NCBI GenBank assembly: GCA_001606155.1
Contig: LODT01000001.1
Location: forward strand, 992,001-1,056,000
Length of the DNA: 64,000 nucleotides
From: Tieghemostelium lacteum
Taxonomy: Eukaryota; Evosea; Eumycetozoa; Dictyosteliales; Raperosteliaceae
Direction of reading: 5' to 3'
Position 1 is the stretch's first letter; each line of letters begins with the position of its first letter. The position numbers and the translations under genes were made by a program. Below are positions 35,524-47,272 of this stretch, piece after piece. Under the pieces are notes generated by a model, which had not been told where the DNA came from, ran no database searches, and saw nothing but the letters and a program-made list of their open reading frames with translations.

Positions 35524-36659
35524 TTAGATTTGTTTTTCCCATTCTCTCATTTCCATACCTTTTGGAGCAGAACCTTCAACCTTCTTTTGACCTACTTCAT
35601 CCCAGTTGGTAGATAAAACTGTACCACCAGATTCAACAAAAGATTTCATCATTGCTCTTTGTTGTTCTTCAGAACCACGTGAATAGATGTCTCTAAATAC
35701 TTTATTGAGAGCTGCATCACCATCAACCTTGTCATCTTCAGTCTTGATTTCATCCCAATTCTTTTTGGAAGTGTATGGTGAAATTACACCTTTAACTGCT
35801 GGTTTAGTAGTTTCTGTTTCCTCTTCTGTAACAACTGCTTTAGTTTCTTGATATTCCAAAGATTCCCAACGAATACCACGAGATTTCTTCATTTTGATCT
35901 CAACTTTGGTCTGATAGTATTGAATGGTAGATTCTTGGGTATTAATTTCATCAAAAAAGTCTACATCATAGACATATTCAGAACCAGTAGCCATCTTGAA
36001 AGAGATACCAACTGACTTTTGTTGTAATTTAATTGAACTGTTATCAGCAGTAACAAACTTTGCATAAATTGTCAAAATGACATGTGTGGCAGTTTGATAC
36101 CATTCTGATCTAACTTTACCACCACTTGATGGAATTGGTAATGATGGTTTAACTGGTTCTTGTGGTTTAACGGGAGCAGTTGTAGTTGTGGTGGTAGAGG
36201 TAGTTGCAGTTGTAGCAGTAGATGGTTTAGCTGATTCCAATTCAGCTTTAGATTTTCTAATCCATGTCTTAAATTGGCTATTCTCTGAATCTAAACTTGA
36301 CCCTTTTTCAAATGCCTTTAATGCTGTATCATAATCCTCCAATTCAAAACTAATTTGACTGTTGTGTGTTTTTGTAATGAAATTTGTTAGTTTAAATTAT
36401 AAAGTTGTATACAAAAGGTTTTTAAGATTACAAACCCTTTTTTTAAATATGATTTGGAATTATTTTCGTCAAGTTTAATAGCTTGATTTATATCTGAAAG
36501 AGCTTCTTTTAAGTTACCAAGTTTGTGGTTACATTGTGAACGTTTAACAAATGCTTCAACATTGTTTGGTAATTCTTGACAAGCTTTATTATAACATTCC
36601 AATGCTTCATCAAAAGATTCATCTACAAAATATGAATTTCCTTTATTGAGTTGTTCCAT
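35524..36659 (-). CDS. sugt1: SGT1 (suppressor of G2 allele of skp1)
   Basis: Hsp90 co-chaperone needed for SCF and kinetochore assembly and for NLR maturation in plants. Two exons: 36659-36436 and 36358-35524 (77-nt intron, GTTTGT donor, phase 2), 352 residues. Order: three TPRs (residues 1-110, with ALECYNKACQELPNNVEAFVKR in the first), a Thr-rich linker, the CS domain (VRSEWYQTATHVILTIYAK to IRWESLEYQ, about residues 155-245), and the SGS domain (KKNWDEI, DAALNKVFRDIY, SFVESGGTVLSTNW, KGMEMREWEK). Exon 2 starts one codon after the join in QISFELEDYD, completing TPR3. Domain order and length match eukaryotic SGT1. Confidence 0.96.
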
Positions 36660-37007
36660 TATATATATTGAGTTGCACTAAGAAGTCTAATATCAAATCT
36701 GACTAAAAAAAAAAAATCTAAAAATGAAAAAAATAGTCTTGGAACATTATCTTAATTTTCATTCAAATTTCTTAATTTTTTCAATTACAAATTGTTGATA
36801 GTTGTAAATATTTAAAAAATAAATGGAATGAATAAATAAATATTGCCATCATTTTTACCTCTATATGTAAAAGGGATATTGTTTTTATTTTTGAATTGTT
36901 TCTGTGAATTTGATATTTGGATTAAAATAACAAATTTGAGAGATAGACGAAGAGAAAAACCAATAAACTACTTTACTCGAAAATGAAGGAAGGGGTTTTT
37001 TTTCCTT
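36660..37007. other. Intergenic spacer
   Basis: 348 bp between the SGT1 start and the P450 stop (both minus). A/T-rich with homopolymer runs; nothing coding seen. It must hold the SGT1 promoter and the P450 3' end. Confidence 0.6.
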
Positions 37008-38452
37008 TTAAGCAGTATACTTTCTTTCTCTTAGAGAAATATTACAACCATCCTTTGGGAAAATAGTTGGACCAAAAATAATTTCATCACCACCTGGGGT
37101 TTTGTGGTGGTCCCAGTCTGCAGACATGGCTAATTTGGTAAGGAAGACTTCGATTTGATTTTTGGCCAATTCTTTACCTAGACAGTAATGTGGACCAGCA
37201 CCAAAGACCAAAAAGTTTTTAGCACAGGTTACTTCTTCTTTTCTTTCGGCATTGAAACGTTCTGGATCGAATGTATATGGGTCTTGGAAACCATTGTCTT
37301 GGAAATGAGCAGACCAGATAGATGGCAAAATCATAGTACCTTTTGGAACAGTGACATTGTCACCAATGATAATGTCTTCAATATTCATATGTGGGACCAT
37401 AACAGCGGGTGGACGGAATCTCAAGATTTCATTAACGACTTGTCTGGTGTAGTTTGCTTGTCTCATGGTATCCAAATCCAATTCTTCATTGTTTGGACGT
37501 AAACGGAATTGTTCTTCACGAACTTTTTTCAAAACATTTGGATGTTCAGCCATCAAGTAGCAGACCCATACTAATGAACTGGTGAGAGCATCTTGTGAGG
37601 CAAACATAAAGGAGAGCAAAGTAAAGATAATAGTGTCATTGGAAAGTTCGTCACGGAGATCTTCTGGACAGGATAGGAAATATTCAACCCACAAGTCAAT
37701 GAGTGATTGTGGTTTCTCGCCTTTACCCATTCTCAAACGACTGTTATCAATAATGTCAGTGAATAATTCTACTAAACGTACACGAGCATTGATAGCTTTA
37801 CGCAAGGTAGTACCTGGTAAGTCAATTGGCAAACAGAGGAAACCTTCGTTCATGAGGAAAAAGTTTTTAGCAATTTCTTCTTGAATGTGTGATGGTGTGT
37901 TTTTACCGACAAAGACACCGGTAGAGATTGCCATATTCAAATCACGGCAACCAATACGAGCATTAACATTACCCTTCTTGATCCATTCCTTAATGTTTTC
38001 AGAAATGATGGATTCTTGGATTGGAAGGTAAGATGCAAGAGCTCTGATGGTGAACAATGGTAACAATTGTTTACGTAATTGTCTGTGGGCTGCTCCTTCA
38101 ATGAATGGAATGGCTTTTTCAGTCAAGATCTTTTTGGCACCCAATGAGAGATACAATTTAGCATTTTCCTCTTTGAATACTTGTCTGGTGGTTTCGGCAT
38201 CACTTACAAAGAGAACAAAGAAGTTCATAACACTGGTCCATGAGATTGGTCCGTATTTCTCTTGTTTCTCATAGAATGTAAATGGTGTGAAAATCAATTG
38301 GAATAACATACCAACAAATGGTGGAACAAATGATGGTCCTGGAAGTGCACCTTTCTTTTGTGAAATTACATATTGTTGATGTAATGCGATGGTACAAAGA
38401 ATGACAACAATTCCAACTAAAATTTGTTTAATTGAAAATTTAAAGTTATTTA
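37008..38452 (-). CDS. Cytochrome P450, sterol C-22 desaturase type (CYP61/CYP710 clan); first exon not found
   Basis: The visible exon encodes 480 residues. N-terminal membrane helix ILVGIVVILCTIAL, proline hinge ALPGPSFVPPFVG, I-helix FMFASQDALTSSLVW, ExxR as NEILRFRPP, FDPERF, and the heme loop FLVFGAGPHYCLG with the Cys ligand. The combination SQDA, YTRQVVNEILRFRPPAVMVPH and PTIFPKDGCNISLRER is that of yeast ERG5 (CYP61) and plant CYP710A, which make the delta-22 double bond of ergosterol and stigmasterol; dictyostelid sterols carry this bond. D. discoideum CYP524A1 is probably the orthologue (from memory). The frame has no ATG upstream of a TTCTAG acceptor (38453-38454, phase 1), so a short 5' exon with the start codon must lie further up; I could not place it. 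The only in-frame Met (38309) would remove the anchor. Confidence 0.88.
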
Positions 38453-38633
38453 CTAGAATTTAATTGAAAAAAGATATTATGTTAATATATTATTGTACTT
38501 GTGTTTTGTGGGAAGATGGGGAAGGGTGGGTGCTTGTGTTTTTTTAAAATATCTTTTTTTTTTTGAATTTTTTTTTGAAAATGATGTTGTAACCAATTAC
38601 GAAAACCGAATTCCCTGTATTGGCAACATTATA

Positions 38634-38861
38634 CTATTTCATCTTATCTATTGTGCCATCAATGTTGTTTTTTTTTTGTATATTAATTCTATTAATAAGT
38701 GACCTACATTTTTGTAAATAACAATTTAAATCTGAACATTTGGTTTTCAAGTTTGCAGAAGAACGTTTTGGTTCGGCAACACTTGCTGTGGCTTCAACCA
38801 ATAAACCTGCAACTAATAAAACCAATAATGAGAAGATTAAATATTTAGATAGTTTATTCAT
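38634..38861 (-). CDS. Small secreted protein, hypothetical
   Basis: 75 residues. It has a strong signal peptide (KLSKYLIFSLLVLLVAGLLVEA) and three cysteines in the mature part (KCSDLNCYLQKC). The tail after CRSLINRI is Lys/Asn-rich and may be read-through of an unspliced intron (a weak GTCACT donor lies after CYLQKC). It sits upstream of the P450 on the same strand; whether it shares a transcript with the missing P450 first exon is unclear. Family not recognised. Confidence 0.5.
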   Translation of the reverse strand: MNKLSKYLIFSLLVLLVAGLLVEATASVAEPKRSSANLKTKCSDLNCYLQKCRSLINRINIQKKNNIDGTIDKMK

Positions 38862-40002
38862 TTTATTCTATTAATCTATAATAATAATTAAAATAAATTA
38901 GAAAATTGTGTTTTGAAATTACTTAATTAAATGAATTAACATTATCATAAATTTGATTTGGAATATTTTTGATGGATCTAATAGTGTGGGTGGAATTTAA
39001 TACGAACCTTTAATATATTTTATTGAAATTCAACAACCAAAAAACACAATGAAAAAAAAAATAATTAATATTTAATAATTAAATAAATAATAGTAGGGCG
39101 GTATTTGTGTAGTTTAGTTGTTGATATTAAAAGTGAAGAGTAAAAAAAAAAAATACTTTATTATGATTTTTTTTAATAATATTGGAGGTCTTTGGTTCGA
39201 GTTGACAACAATATTTTTTTTTGAAAAAGGGTTTTTTCTCTGAGTAATCGAACAATATGAATGTCATATGATATTATGGCATGATGGGGTATAAAAAAAA
39301 ATATTTTCTAAAAAACTCAAATTAACGACTAAATTCTTTTAGACCAGCCTAATCTTTCATCTTAAATGGCCGAAATCTATCATAATTACCAGCATATTCT
39401 GTATATAAAGAGAAATTCGAGAACTGGTTAAACAATGTTAGAATATATTAATTGAAATTTAATATTTTAAGTAAACTTAAAACTTAATTCTGGGTTATTT
39501 ATAATGCATCAGAATCACGACGTGTATTAAACTAAAGTATTCTAATAATATGTAACCAAAAATTATCTGAAAAATATTAATAAAATAATATGGAAAATAA
39601 AATTAATAAAAGGTATTTTGCCATATTTTACAGTGTTAATCGGAGTTGCGATTCCTATGAAAAAAAATTAATTAAAATTTAATATTCCTATTATTCTTGA
39701 GTCCATAATTCTTAAAAAACTCCGGAGCAATATTGAAAATAGGAATTTTGACAAATTGAAATATGGTTTTACATATTATTAAATAAGAATGTCTGCAAAT
39801 GAACATAAATTTTAATGGTTAATTTTTTTATCATATTTAAACCACAAAGTGATTAATTAGATTATATTAAATGCTGTTAATTTTCTTTATGAAATTTAGT
39901 TTATAAGAAAAATGTAGAGTTCATTTAAGTTTTCCCTCGTTTTTTTTTAAAATTTTTTTTTAGTAACTAATTTTTAGCTGTTGAGCCCCTAATGCATCAA
40001 TA
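38862..40002. other. Long A/T-rich spacer between divergent genes
   Basis: 1141 bp between the small secreted gene (-) and SMC5 (+). No convincing ORF or RNA gene on either strand. A GGTTCGAG at about 39196 looks like half a tRNA B box but has no acceptor or anticodon arms. Weak inverted similarity (CATATTT and ATTCCTAT blocks) joins 39612-39660 and 39735-39775. Otherwise homopolymer-rich. Confidence 0.6.
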
Positions 40003-43000
40003 ATGGGAGATAAGAAAAGAAAGTTTCAAGATTTTGAGAATCAACACACTCAGAATATAACAGAACCAACACCTAGTTCGCAGTTGAATGGGGAATCTAC
40101 TGGTGATTATATCCCCGGGTCAATTGTCCGAATGAAACTTATAAATTTTGTAACCTATAGTGAGGTAGAGTTCAGACCTGGACCAAGATTAAATGTGATT
40201 ATTGGTCCTAATGGTAGTGGTAAGAGTAGTATTGTATGTGCTATTGCATTAGGACTTGGTGGTGGTACCAATTTACTAGGTAGAGCTAAACAGGTATCTG
40301 ATTTTATTAAACATGGTTGTGATAAAGCTATCATTGAGATAGAGCTTTACAATAAGGATAAAAATATGGTCATTCGTAGAGATATATACAAAGACAATAC
40401 AGGTGACTTTAAATTAAATGGAAAGAATATTTCAAAGACTGATTTACTACATAAGGTTAAAGAACTTTCTGTACAGGTTGATAATCTTTGTCAGTTCCTA
40501 CCACAAGATAAAGTAGTTTGTTTCGCTGCAATGACACCTACTGAACTACTACAAGAAACTGAAAAGGCTATTGCTGTAAATGACATGTACGAAAATCACA
40601 TGAAATTAATTGATTTAAAAAAGGAACAAGTTCTTTATAAAAATGTAAGTATTGCTCCTTGGTAGGAAGTATATCAATAGATAATTAACTATTGCGTGTT
40701 ATAATTTAGTCATTTTCAGAACAAAATACAATTTTAGACGATTTAAAGAAACAAAATCAATCATTGGAAAAGGATGTTAAAAAGTACAAGGAAAGAGAGG
40801 AGTATTTAGCAATGATAAAGAACTTACAATCTAAGAAACTGTGGGTGCTATTTGAGGAGTGTAGAGAAAAGGTTGTGGCTGCAAAAGAATCAAAGACCAA
40901 CTTGGAAAAGGAATTGGCAACTTTGGAAAGAGAAAAGTCACATCCAATGCAGGCAATTAGAGAATTGGAGAAAGTTGTAAGAGAGTCTAAGGAAAAGGTT
41001 CAGCAGTTGACTACAAAGATCTCCAGTGCTGAAAGTCAAATTCAAAAGAAGAGTCAGTTAAAGGAGAAAATTGTAATGGAGATTGAGAGACATAATACAG
41101 AGTTGGATGGTTTGAATTCCAGAGCTGATCAGAGAGCTAATGAAATTAAAACTCTAGGGAGAACAAAAGCAGACTGTGAAAGAGAATTGTCTACTCTGCC
41201 CAACGAAGATTCACTTAAAGCAAAAGTTAACGAAATGAATGCATGTCTGAAGGATATCAATCAACAGGCTGCTGAGTTCCAGAATGAAAAATACACCTAC
41301 CAACAACAAAAGGATCAATTGGAGAAGGAGTTGAATATGTACAAGAGGGAATTAGATAACATTAATAACAAGGCTCATCAAACTCTAGAGTTAGTTAGAA
41401 AGAATAGTCCAGAGGTTTTTGAGGCTTATAATTTTGTCAAACAGAATGGTAATATGTTCCAACACCAAGTCTTTGGCCCAATTTGTATGGAGATCAATGT
41501 AGAGAATGAAGAACATGCTAAATATCTTGAGAATTCAATTCCACCTTGGTTATTGATGGGTTTTGCATTCCAATGTCGTGAAGATAAAGACACATTTTTG
41601 AGGGAACTTGTCGATAGAAAAAGATTGAATCTCAACACCATTTTCCTTCCCAATCGTGTTGAATTGAGACGTCAATTTGATGTCAAACAACTCGATAAAA
41701 AGTATGATATCACTTATACACTTGATCAGGTTTTTGAATCATCACCAACAGTTTTTGATGCCATTATGGATACTACACCATTATACAACATGGCTGCTGG
41801 TACTAAAGAGACTCTGCGTTATGAAGAGGAAATTATCGAAAAGACAGATGTACCAATTCTATTTACTCCTAATAGAAATTTTTCAAAAACCAGATCCCTC
41901 TATGGAAACAGAGAGACATTGACTAAAGTAACCAATGTCAGACCACCAAAATTCCTCACTGGAATTAATAAGCAGAAAAGGAATGAACTTCAAGACAAGA
42001 TTAAAGATATACAAGGAAAGATTCAACAGATTGTTGAAAAGATCAGACAAATCGATCAAAAAGAGTCAGCTGTAAAGAATAGATCCAAGGAGTTCTATGA
42101 TCAGAGAAACCAAGCTACTGGCCAACTTGAAGAGAGAAAGAAACTCTATAACAAGATTGCAAATTCCCAAAGACAAATTGATAACTTGTCTCGTGAGGAA
42201 GATAATACAACCATCTCTCGTAATATCAAAGAGAAGATTATGCAATGCATTGAGAAAATGGCTGAGAATACCAACAGTGCCACTAAAGATCTATTGGACA
42301 TGTGTAAAATATTTGTAGAGAGAGATCAACAACATATCAAGCAATCTCGTGAAGAATGTAGATTGAATTTTGAAACTGCAAAATTTGAAGAGTCTCAAAG
42401 AAAGATTAATGAAATGCAAGATCGTATCAAGAAAATCACAATGCACTTTAATGAACTGGCAAAAGAGGCTAAACAACGTAAAGCAGAAGCTGAGAAAGTA
42501 GCCCCAGTACAAGAAGATGAAGAACTCAAGAAACTCTTATTTGAAACCATCAAGGAGGAAAGTGTTGAAGAAATTGAATTGTCTATAGACCACTACCAAA
42601 ACAAGGCCAATTTCATCACCAGTAACAATCCAAGAGTTGTACAAGAATACGAAAACCGTTGTCAGGAAATTGAAAAGCTTGAAGATCGTCTCAATAACCA
42701 TAATCGTTCACTGGAGACTATGGCAACTCAAATGGAGAACCTCAAAAAGAGTTGGATGAAACCAGTAGAGAAATTCATAAAATCAATCAACGAAAAATTC
42801 ACAAAGTATTTTGAATATATAGGATGCCAAGGTGAAGTCAAATTAGGATTTGATCCACAGGAACCTGATGATTTCTCAAAGTATTCCATTGATATCTATG
42901 TAAAATTCCGTGAGACAGAAAATCTAAAGAAATTGGATGCTCATGTTCAGTCTGGTGGTGAGAGATCAGTCTCTACCATGCTCTTTTTGATTTCACTTCA

Positions 43001-43277
43001 AGAGCTTACTGTTTGTCCATTCCGTGTTGTTGATGAAATCAATCAAGGTATGGATCCAAAGAATGAACGTATGATTTTTGATCAAATTGTGCAAACTGCC
43101 AACAAACCTGGTCTACCGCAATATTTTTTAATTACACCAAAACTCTTACAAGATCTAAGTTATAGTGTTAATACAACTGTTTTGTGTGTATATACTGGTC
43201 CTTGGTCTATGACTCAAAAGGAATTAGAATATTCCTTGGATTCTGCTATCAATATCAAAACTAAAAAAGTAAAATAA
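40003..43277 (+). CDS. smc5: SMC5, structural maintenance of chromosomes 5
   Basis: ATPase arm of the SMC5/6 complex, which resolves recombination intermediates and supports DNA repair. Exons 40003-40644 and 40710-43277 (65-nt intron, GTAAGT...TTTAG, phase 0), 1069 residues (human 1101). The head starts VRMKLINFVTYSEVEF with Walker A GPNGSGKSS at about residue 68 and a Q-loop QVDNLCQFLPQDKV. Two long coiled coils flank a hinge around residues 440-570. The C-terminal head has the signature QSGGERSVSTMLFLISLQE and the Walker B region FRVVDEINQGMDPKNER, where VDEINQGMD is diagnostic of SMC5. A second acceptor (TTTTCAG at 40719) was rejected because it breaks the frame. Confidence 0.97.
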
Positions 43278-43323
43278 ACTGTTTTAATCTATATTCTAAA
43301 TTAATGTAGGTGTGTGTGTGTAT

Positions 43324-44445
43324 TTATAAATTATTATAAATTAGAGGTAAACTTTCATTTGTACTAATATCTTTTAATCTATCAGAGATTGAATCACTTT
43401 TAAATTGTACCATATTATCATAAGATGTATTATATCTATTATTATTATTATTATTATTACTTTTACTACTATTATTATCATCTTCAGTATCACTACCATT
43501 TCCTAAATTTATATAATTTGATTGATAGTATTGAGTAATGTCAATTGGACCATCATTTGATTGTTGATCTTCTAATTCATTTTCATAGAGATTATCTATG
43601 AAACTGGTATCTTCAATTTCACTTTTCATAGTGGTATGAATGATTCTAATCTGTACTAGAGTTGGTATAATATCAGGTATAAAGTAACCAAGAGTTACAA
43701 ATACCTCATTGTTCATGTATCTTCCAGTGATGGGTTGATAGAGGAATACTATAGTCCTAATAACAAAGCATCCAGCAAAAATTAAAGCCAAAAAACAGAT
43801 CTTTGTAACCTGTTGCATCTGACTGCTCCTAATATCCTTATCCAGTTGTGTGAAGTTAAAATACATCCTTATCACTTGCATGAGGAACACCAAACCAATG
43901 ATTAGGGATAAAAAGTTTTGATATAATACAATTGTTAAATATACAGGTGAACCTTCTCTTTTCTCGTTGTTCACTGTAAAGAATAGTACAAAAAATACTA
44001 TTTGAACGCCATAGATGAGTCCATTGATTATAATGAATATCAATTTCATCTTTGGTAGAAATTCATTGGTTGAAACATAAGTACGATTATAGGTTTCTAT
44101 CCAATAAAATAGTACGACCAACAGTCCACTGAGATAGAATAAAAATGATGTATTATTAAGTGTAAATGTTATTGGTCCTTCGCCTGTTACAACTCTCATT
44201 ATATACCATATCTCTCTTATTGATACAAAACCACATATACATATATGAAATATCTAAATAGAAAAAGAAGTTAGTAAATAACATTTTGAGTCACTGAGTT
44301 CAAATGAAGAGTTTATACATACTCTTGATAATATTTTTGCTTCATTCCTATAAAATGTTTTATAAAGTGATAATAGACAAACAACGGCTAATATGGCATA
44401 TAATATAATTGCTATAATCTCTATTATTCTAAAAACTGTTGACAT
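43324..44445 (-). CDS. Seven-TM protein, TOM1/THH1/GPR137-like
   Basis: Exons 44445-44323 and 44253-43324 (69-nt intron, phase 0), 350 residues. Seven hydrophobic segments can be counted: IIAIILYAILAVVCLL, FHICICGFVSI, FLFYLSGLLVVLFYW, LIFIIINGLIYGVQIVFF, VLYQNFLSLIIGLVFLM, CFLALIFAGCFVIRTIVFL and YFIPDIIPTLVQIRII. The LLVVLFYWIETYN stretch after TM3 and the FIPDIIPTLV end of TM7 resemble plant TOM1/THH1 and animal GPR137 proteins. About 100 acidic, Asn-rich cytosolic residues end the protein. GPR137 members act on lysosomal Rag GTPases; whether this one does is unknown. Confidence 0.65.
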
Positions 44446-44688
44446 TTTGTATAAATTTGTTATTTAAAGGTCACAGTGGTTGTATTATATACTCTGACTT
44501 TAATAATTAGAAAATTACAAATTACATCAATTTACTCTGGTGGTGATTTAAATTTCAAAAAAAATGACAGAAAAAATGTAAAAGAAATATAAAATCGCTT
44601 GACTTTTCAGGAAATGAAGTTGAAACATAAATGTTTTTTCATTAATCAAGAATGTAAAGTTGATCCAAACTTTGGAAAATAATTTTGA

Positions 44689-46437
44689 TCAATTTATTGA
44701 AATGAAAGATTGTTTAAGTGCCTGTTGAATATCAGAATTTTTAGTATTTATGTTAAAGATTTTCAGTGAAGAATTATTTTTTAGACTGATAGAGAATTGG
44801 TCTATTAGTGATTGATTGTGAATTGAGTTTAATGGAAGATCATAGAAACTCAGTGATTGAAGTGTACGATTATCGTTTAGTATCTTGGTGATTATTGATA
44901 GATGTTCTTCAGTTGGTTTGTTTAGTGATCCATTGAGACTTAGTGATTGTATAGTACTATTCTTACATAAACTATCAAGAGTAAGTTGATCAATACCAAT
45001 AGGATGTGATGTCCAAATAGACAAATGTTTTAGTGTTGGATGTTGGAGTTGGAATAGTTTTTTCAAAGTCTCGTTTGGAACAGTACGAATTTTCAAACTC
45101 AAAGATCTAAGTGAACAATTGGATTTAAGAGCATTGATAAATTGATTCCAAATGTTAGGGTCATTGTATATCTGTGGATTAACAGCTGACATTGCATTGG
45201 AAACTATACTAGTGGTATGAAGTGACAGTGAGGTCAGTGACTGACTTTTTAATAATGGAATTACTGCACTGTCAAATGAGTTGAAATTGAACCCTGCTTT
45301 TAGTGTCTTTAGTGATTTGTGATAGAGTAAAATAGACTTTGTAATTTCAGGATCAACAAAGATTAGTGATATCTTTTCTAGTGTTGATGGAGAATTCCAG
45401 TGATTGGCTATAATAGATTCCATAAAGAGATTGGTAATTTCAATCTTTCGGATGCAAGTGTTGGAAAATGTCAGCTGCAAAAGTGCTGGATCTTGATTGG
45501 GGTTCTTACATATTGTAAAATCCAGTACAACCCTTTCAAGAAGCCTATTGCTACCCATTAATTTGGTTATGGTTGATTTGAAACATAATGCACGGTTAAA
45601 TGATACTAGTATTCGCTTAAGTGATTGGTGCTTTTCTATGCTTTCAATTAGAGGGTCTATAGGAGTCTCTTCAACTTCATCACTGGTTAGATCAGCTAGA
45701 ATAATGTTGAGATCTTTAAGAGACTTGTTATTGTCAAGATAGGTTACCATTGTATTGGGTTTGATAATAACTCTTCTTAGAGTAAGTTGAGTTAGAGTTG
45801 TAATCTTGTTTAGCGGATTCAGTGATATTATTCGAGATTTACCATTCCCATCAATAGAAGAACTTTCAAAGTACATTGACTCAATAGCAGGAGCTCTAGC
45901 AATGACATCACACAATTGACTAATATCCAAATCCATGTAATAAAAGATTTTAATTTCTCTGAGATTTTGAAAATCTCTAAGAGAGCTTTTTATCAGTTGG
46001 CATAGACTAGTGTAATCCAGTAGATTACACAACTGGAATCCAATGCTATTCACAGTGGTTAAATAGCTCAAATGATTAGAGATAGCTACGAAATCCAGTG
46101 GTAATGATGGTTGATCAGAAACAAAATCAATGGAACAGAATCTATTTTTAAATACAGAATCATCAAAATTCAATGAACTGTATTGTGACATGTTAAATTT
46201 CATTTTTAGTCCAGTCAAAGGTATCTTTTTCTGAGATATCAAATGATTACACAACAGGAAATCATTCATGGTATCCAATGTGAAATTTGGGTAACTGAGA
46301 GATGCAAGAATCTTTTGGTACCATTCCTTACAGACCAAACCAAATTCATCAATCATATAACCAATGAGAATATAGTTTCCTCCAAATGATTTTAACAGTT
46401 CACCTAATATCTTTTTTATTAAAATATTTGGTAACAT
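44689..46437 (-). CDS. F-box-like/LRR protein
   Basis: Single exon, 582 residues. It opens with an F-box-like start, LPNILIKKILGELL, then GLVCKEWYQKILASL. The rest is irregular leucine-rich repeats (for example LTQLTLRRVII, LKDLNIILADL, LRSLSLKIRTV, IQSLSLNGSLN, LQSLSFYDLPL). Dictyostelids carry large lineage-specific families of this kind. Probably an SCF adaptor; no substrate can be suggested. Confidence 0.7.
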   Translation of the reverse strand: MLPNILIKKILGELLKSFGGNYILIGYMIDEFGLVCKEWYQKILASLSYPNFTLDTMNDFLLCNHLISQKKIPLTGLKMKFNMSQYSSLNFDDSVFKNRFCSIDFVSDQPSLPLDFVAISNHLSYLTTVNSIGFQLCNLLDYTSLCQLIKSSLRDFQNLREIKIFYYMDLDISQLCDVIARAPAIESMYFESSSIDGNGKSRIISLNPLNKITTLTQLTLRRVIIKPNTMVTYLDNNKSLKDLNIILADLTSDEVEETPIDPLIESIEKHQSLKRILVSFNRALCFKSTITKLMGSNRLLERVVLDFTICKNPNQDPALLQLTFSNTCIRKIEITNLFMESIIANHWNSPSTLEKISLIFVDPEITKSILLYHKSLKTLKAGFNFNSFDSAVIPLLKSQSLTSLSLHTTSIVSNAMSAVNPQIYNDPNIWNQFINALKSNCSLRSLSLKIRTVPNETLKKLFQLQHPTLKHLSIWTSHPIGIDQLTLDSLCKNSTIQSLSLNGSLNKPTEEHLSIITKILNDNRTLQSLSFYDLPLNSIHNQSLIDQFSISLKNNSSLKIFNINTKNSDIQQALKQSFISIN

Positions 46438-47272
46438 GTCTAATGTTTTTTTAATGTTCCTGAAATGAATTCAGAAAATTCTCATCCTCTTTAAATGCTC
46501 TTGTAAGTGATCATTTCTCTATTTTTATTTTTTTGATGCATGTTGTTTCTCAATCTTGCAGAGAAATAAAATAAAGGAATGAGAAATAAAAAAAAATTAC
46601 AAATAAATTTCAAAAATCAAATAAAAAGTATTCTCTTTTTTTTTACATCTCGATAAGATAGATTCTCATATGTTTTAAATAAAATTTATTTTCAACATAT
46701 TAAAACAAGTAACGTTGTGATTAATTTTAAAAAATGGAAAAAATTTAAAATATTTGATAGTAGTAAGAAACATCTTGACAAAATCCAAAATGGCGCCACT
46801 GAGTGAAAACTCAAGTCAGATACGTTCGAGAACCATTGATCACATTAGACCTAGTAACAAGAAATTTAGCAGATAACAAAAGGCCATTCCAATCCATTTA
46901 ACACTGAGACCACATTTAATAATCAACTAAATCTATTGAGAATGAATTCATACCAGTGACTGATAGAATGTTCATTTTAGGAAAAAAAAGCTGATATGAA
47001 AACTAGTTTCATGTTGAAAATTACAAATTTGTCTTTCAGAGAAATCTATCATAATCAATTATGGCTTTTAAAATGTGAAACAACCTGGATATTATCAGTT
47101 TCATCAAATTCATTTGTTTTTCGCACAATACACAAGATATCCATAGGATTTTTAAAATATCTAAGTTTAAAATAGAAAATTAAAAATATCATTACACAAG
47201 TTAGTATATCCGGACTGACTATGAATAAAAGTTTAGATTGTGGATAATTTTTATTTTATTCTTTATACTATA
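46438..47272. other. Intergenic region with a possible gene relic
   Basis: 835 bp between divergent genes. It is less A/T-biased than other spacers. On the minus strand 47048-47155 reads through 35 codons (RYFKNPMDILCIVRKTNEF, then DETDNIQVVSHF) after an acceptor-like TTAAACTTAG, and a neighbouring frame continues IIDYDRFL. On the plus strand an ATG at 46791 opens only 28 codons. Neither is recognisable; likely a decayed gene. An A/T-rich promoter for the Cys-rich gene lies at 47150-47270. Confidence 0.4.

Noticed and set aside
39185-39205. tRNA B box-like GGTTCGAG
   Set aside because: No acceptor stem, A box or anticodon arm can be folded around it.
39600-39790. Weak inverted similarity in the spacer before SMC5
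   Set aside because: Only two 7-8 bp blocks match, expected by chance in sequence this A/T-rich; no target duplication.
41426-42512. ORFs in other frames across SMC5
   Set aside because: Out-of-frame shadows of a gene with clear homology throughout.
46770-46835. tRNA-like GTTCGAGAACC
   Set aside because: T-arm stem does not pair and no cloverleaf is possible upstream.
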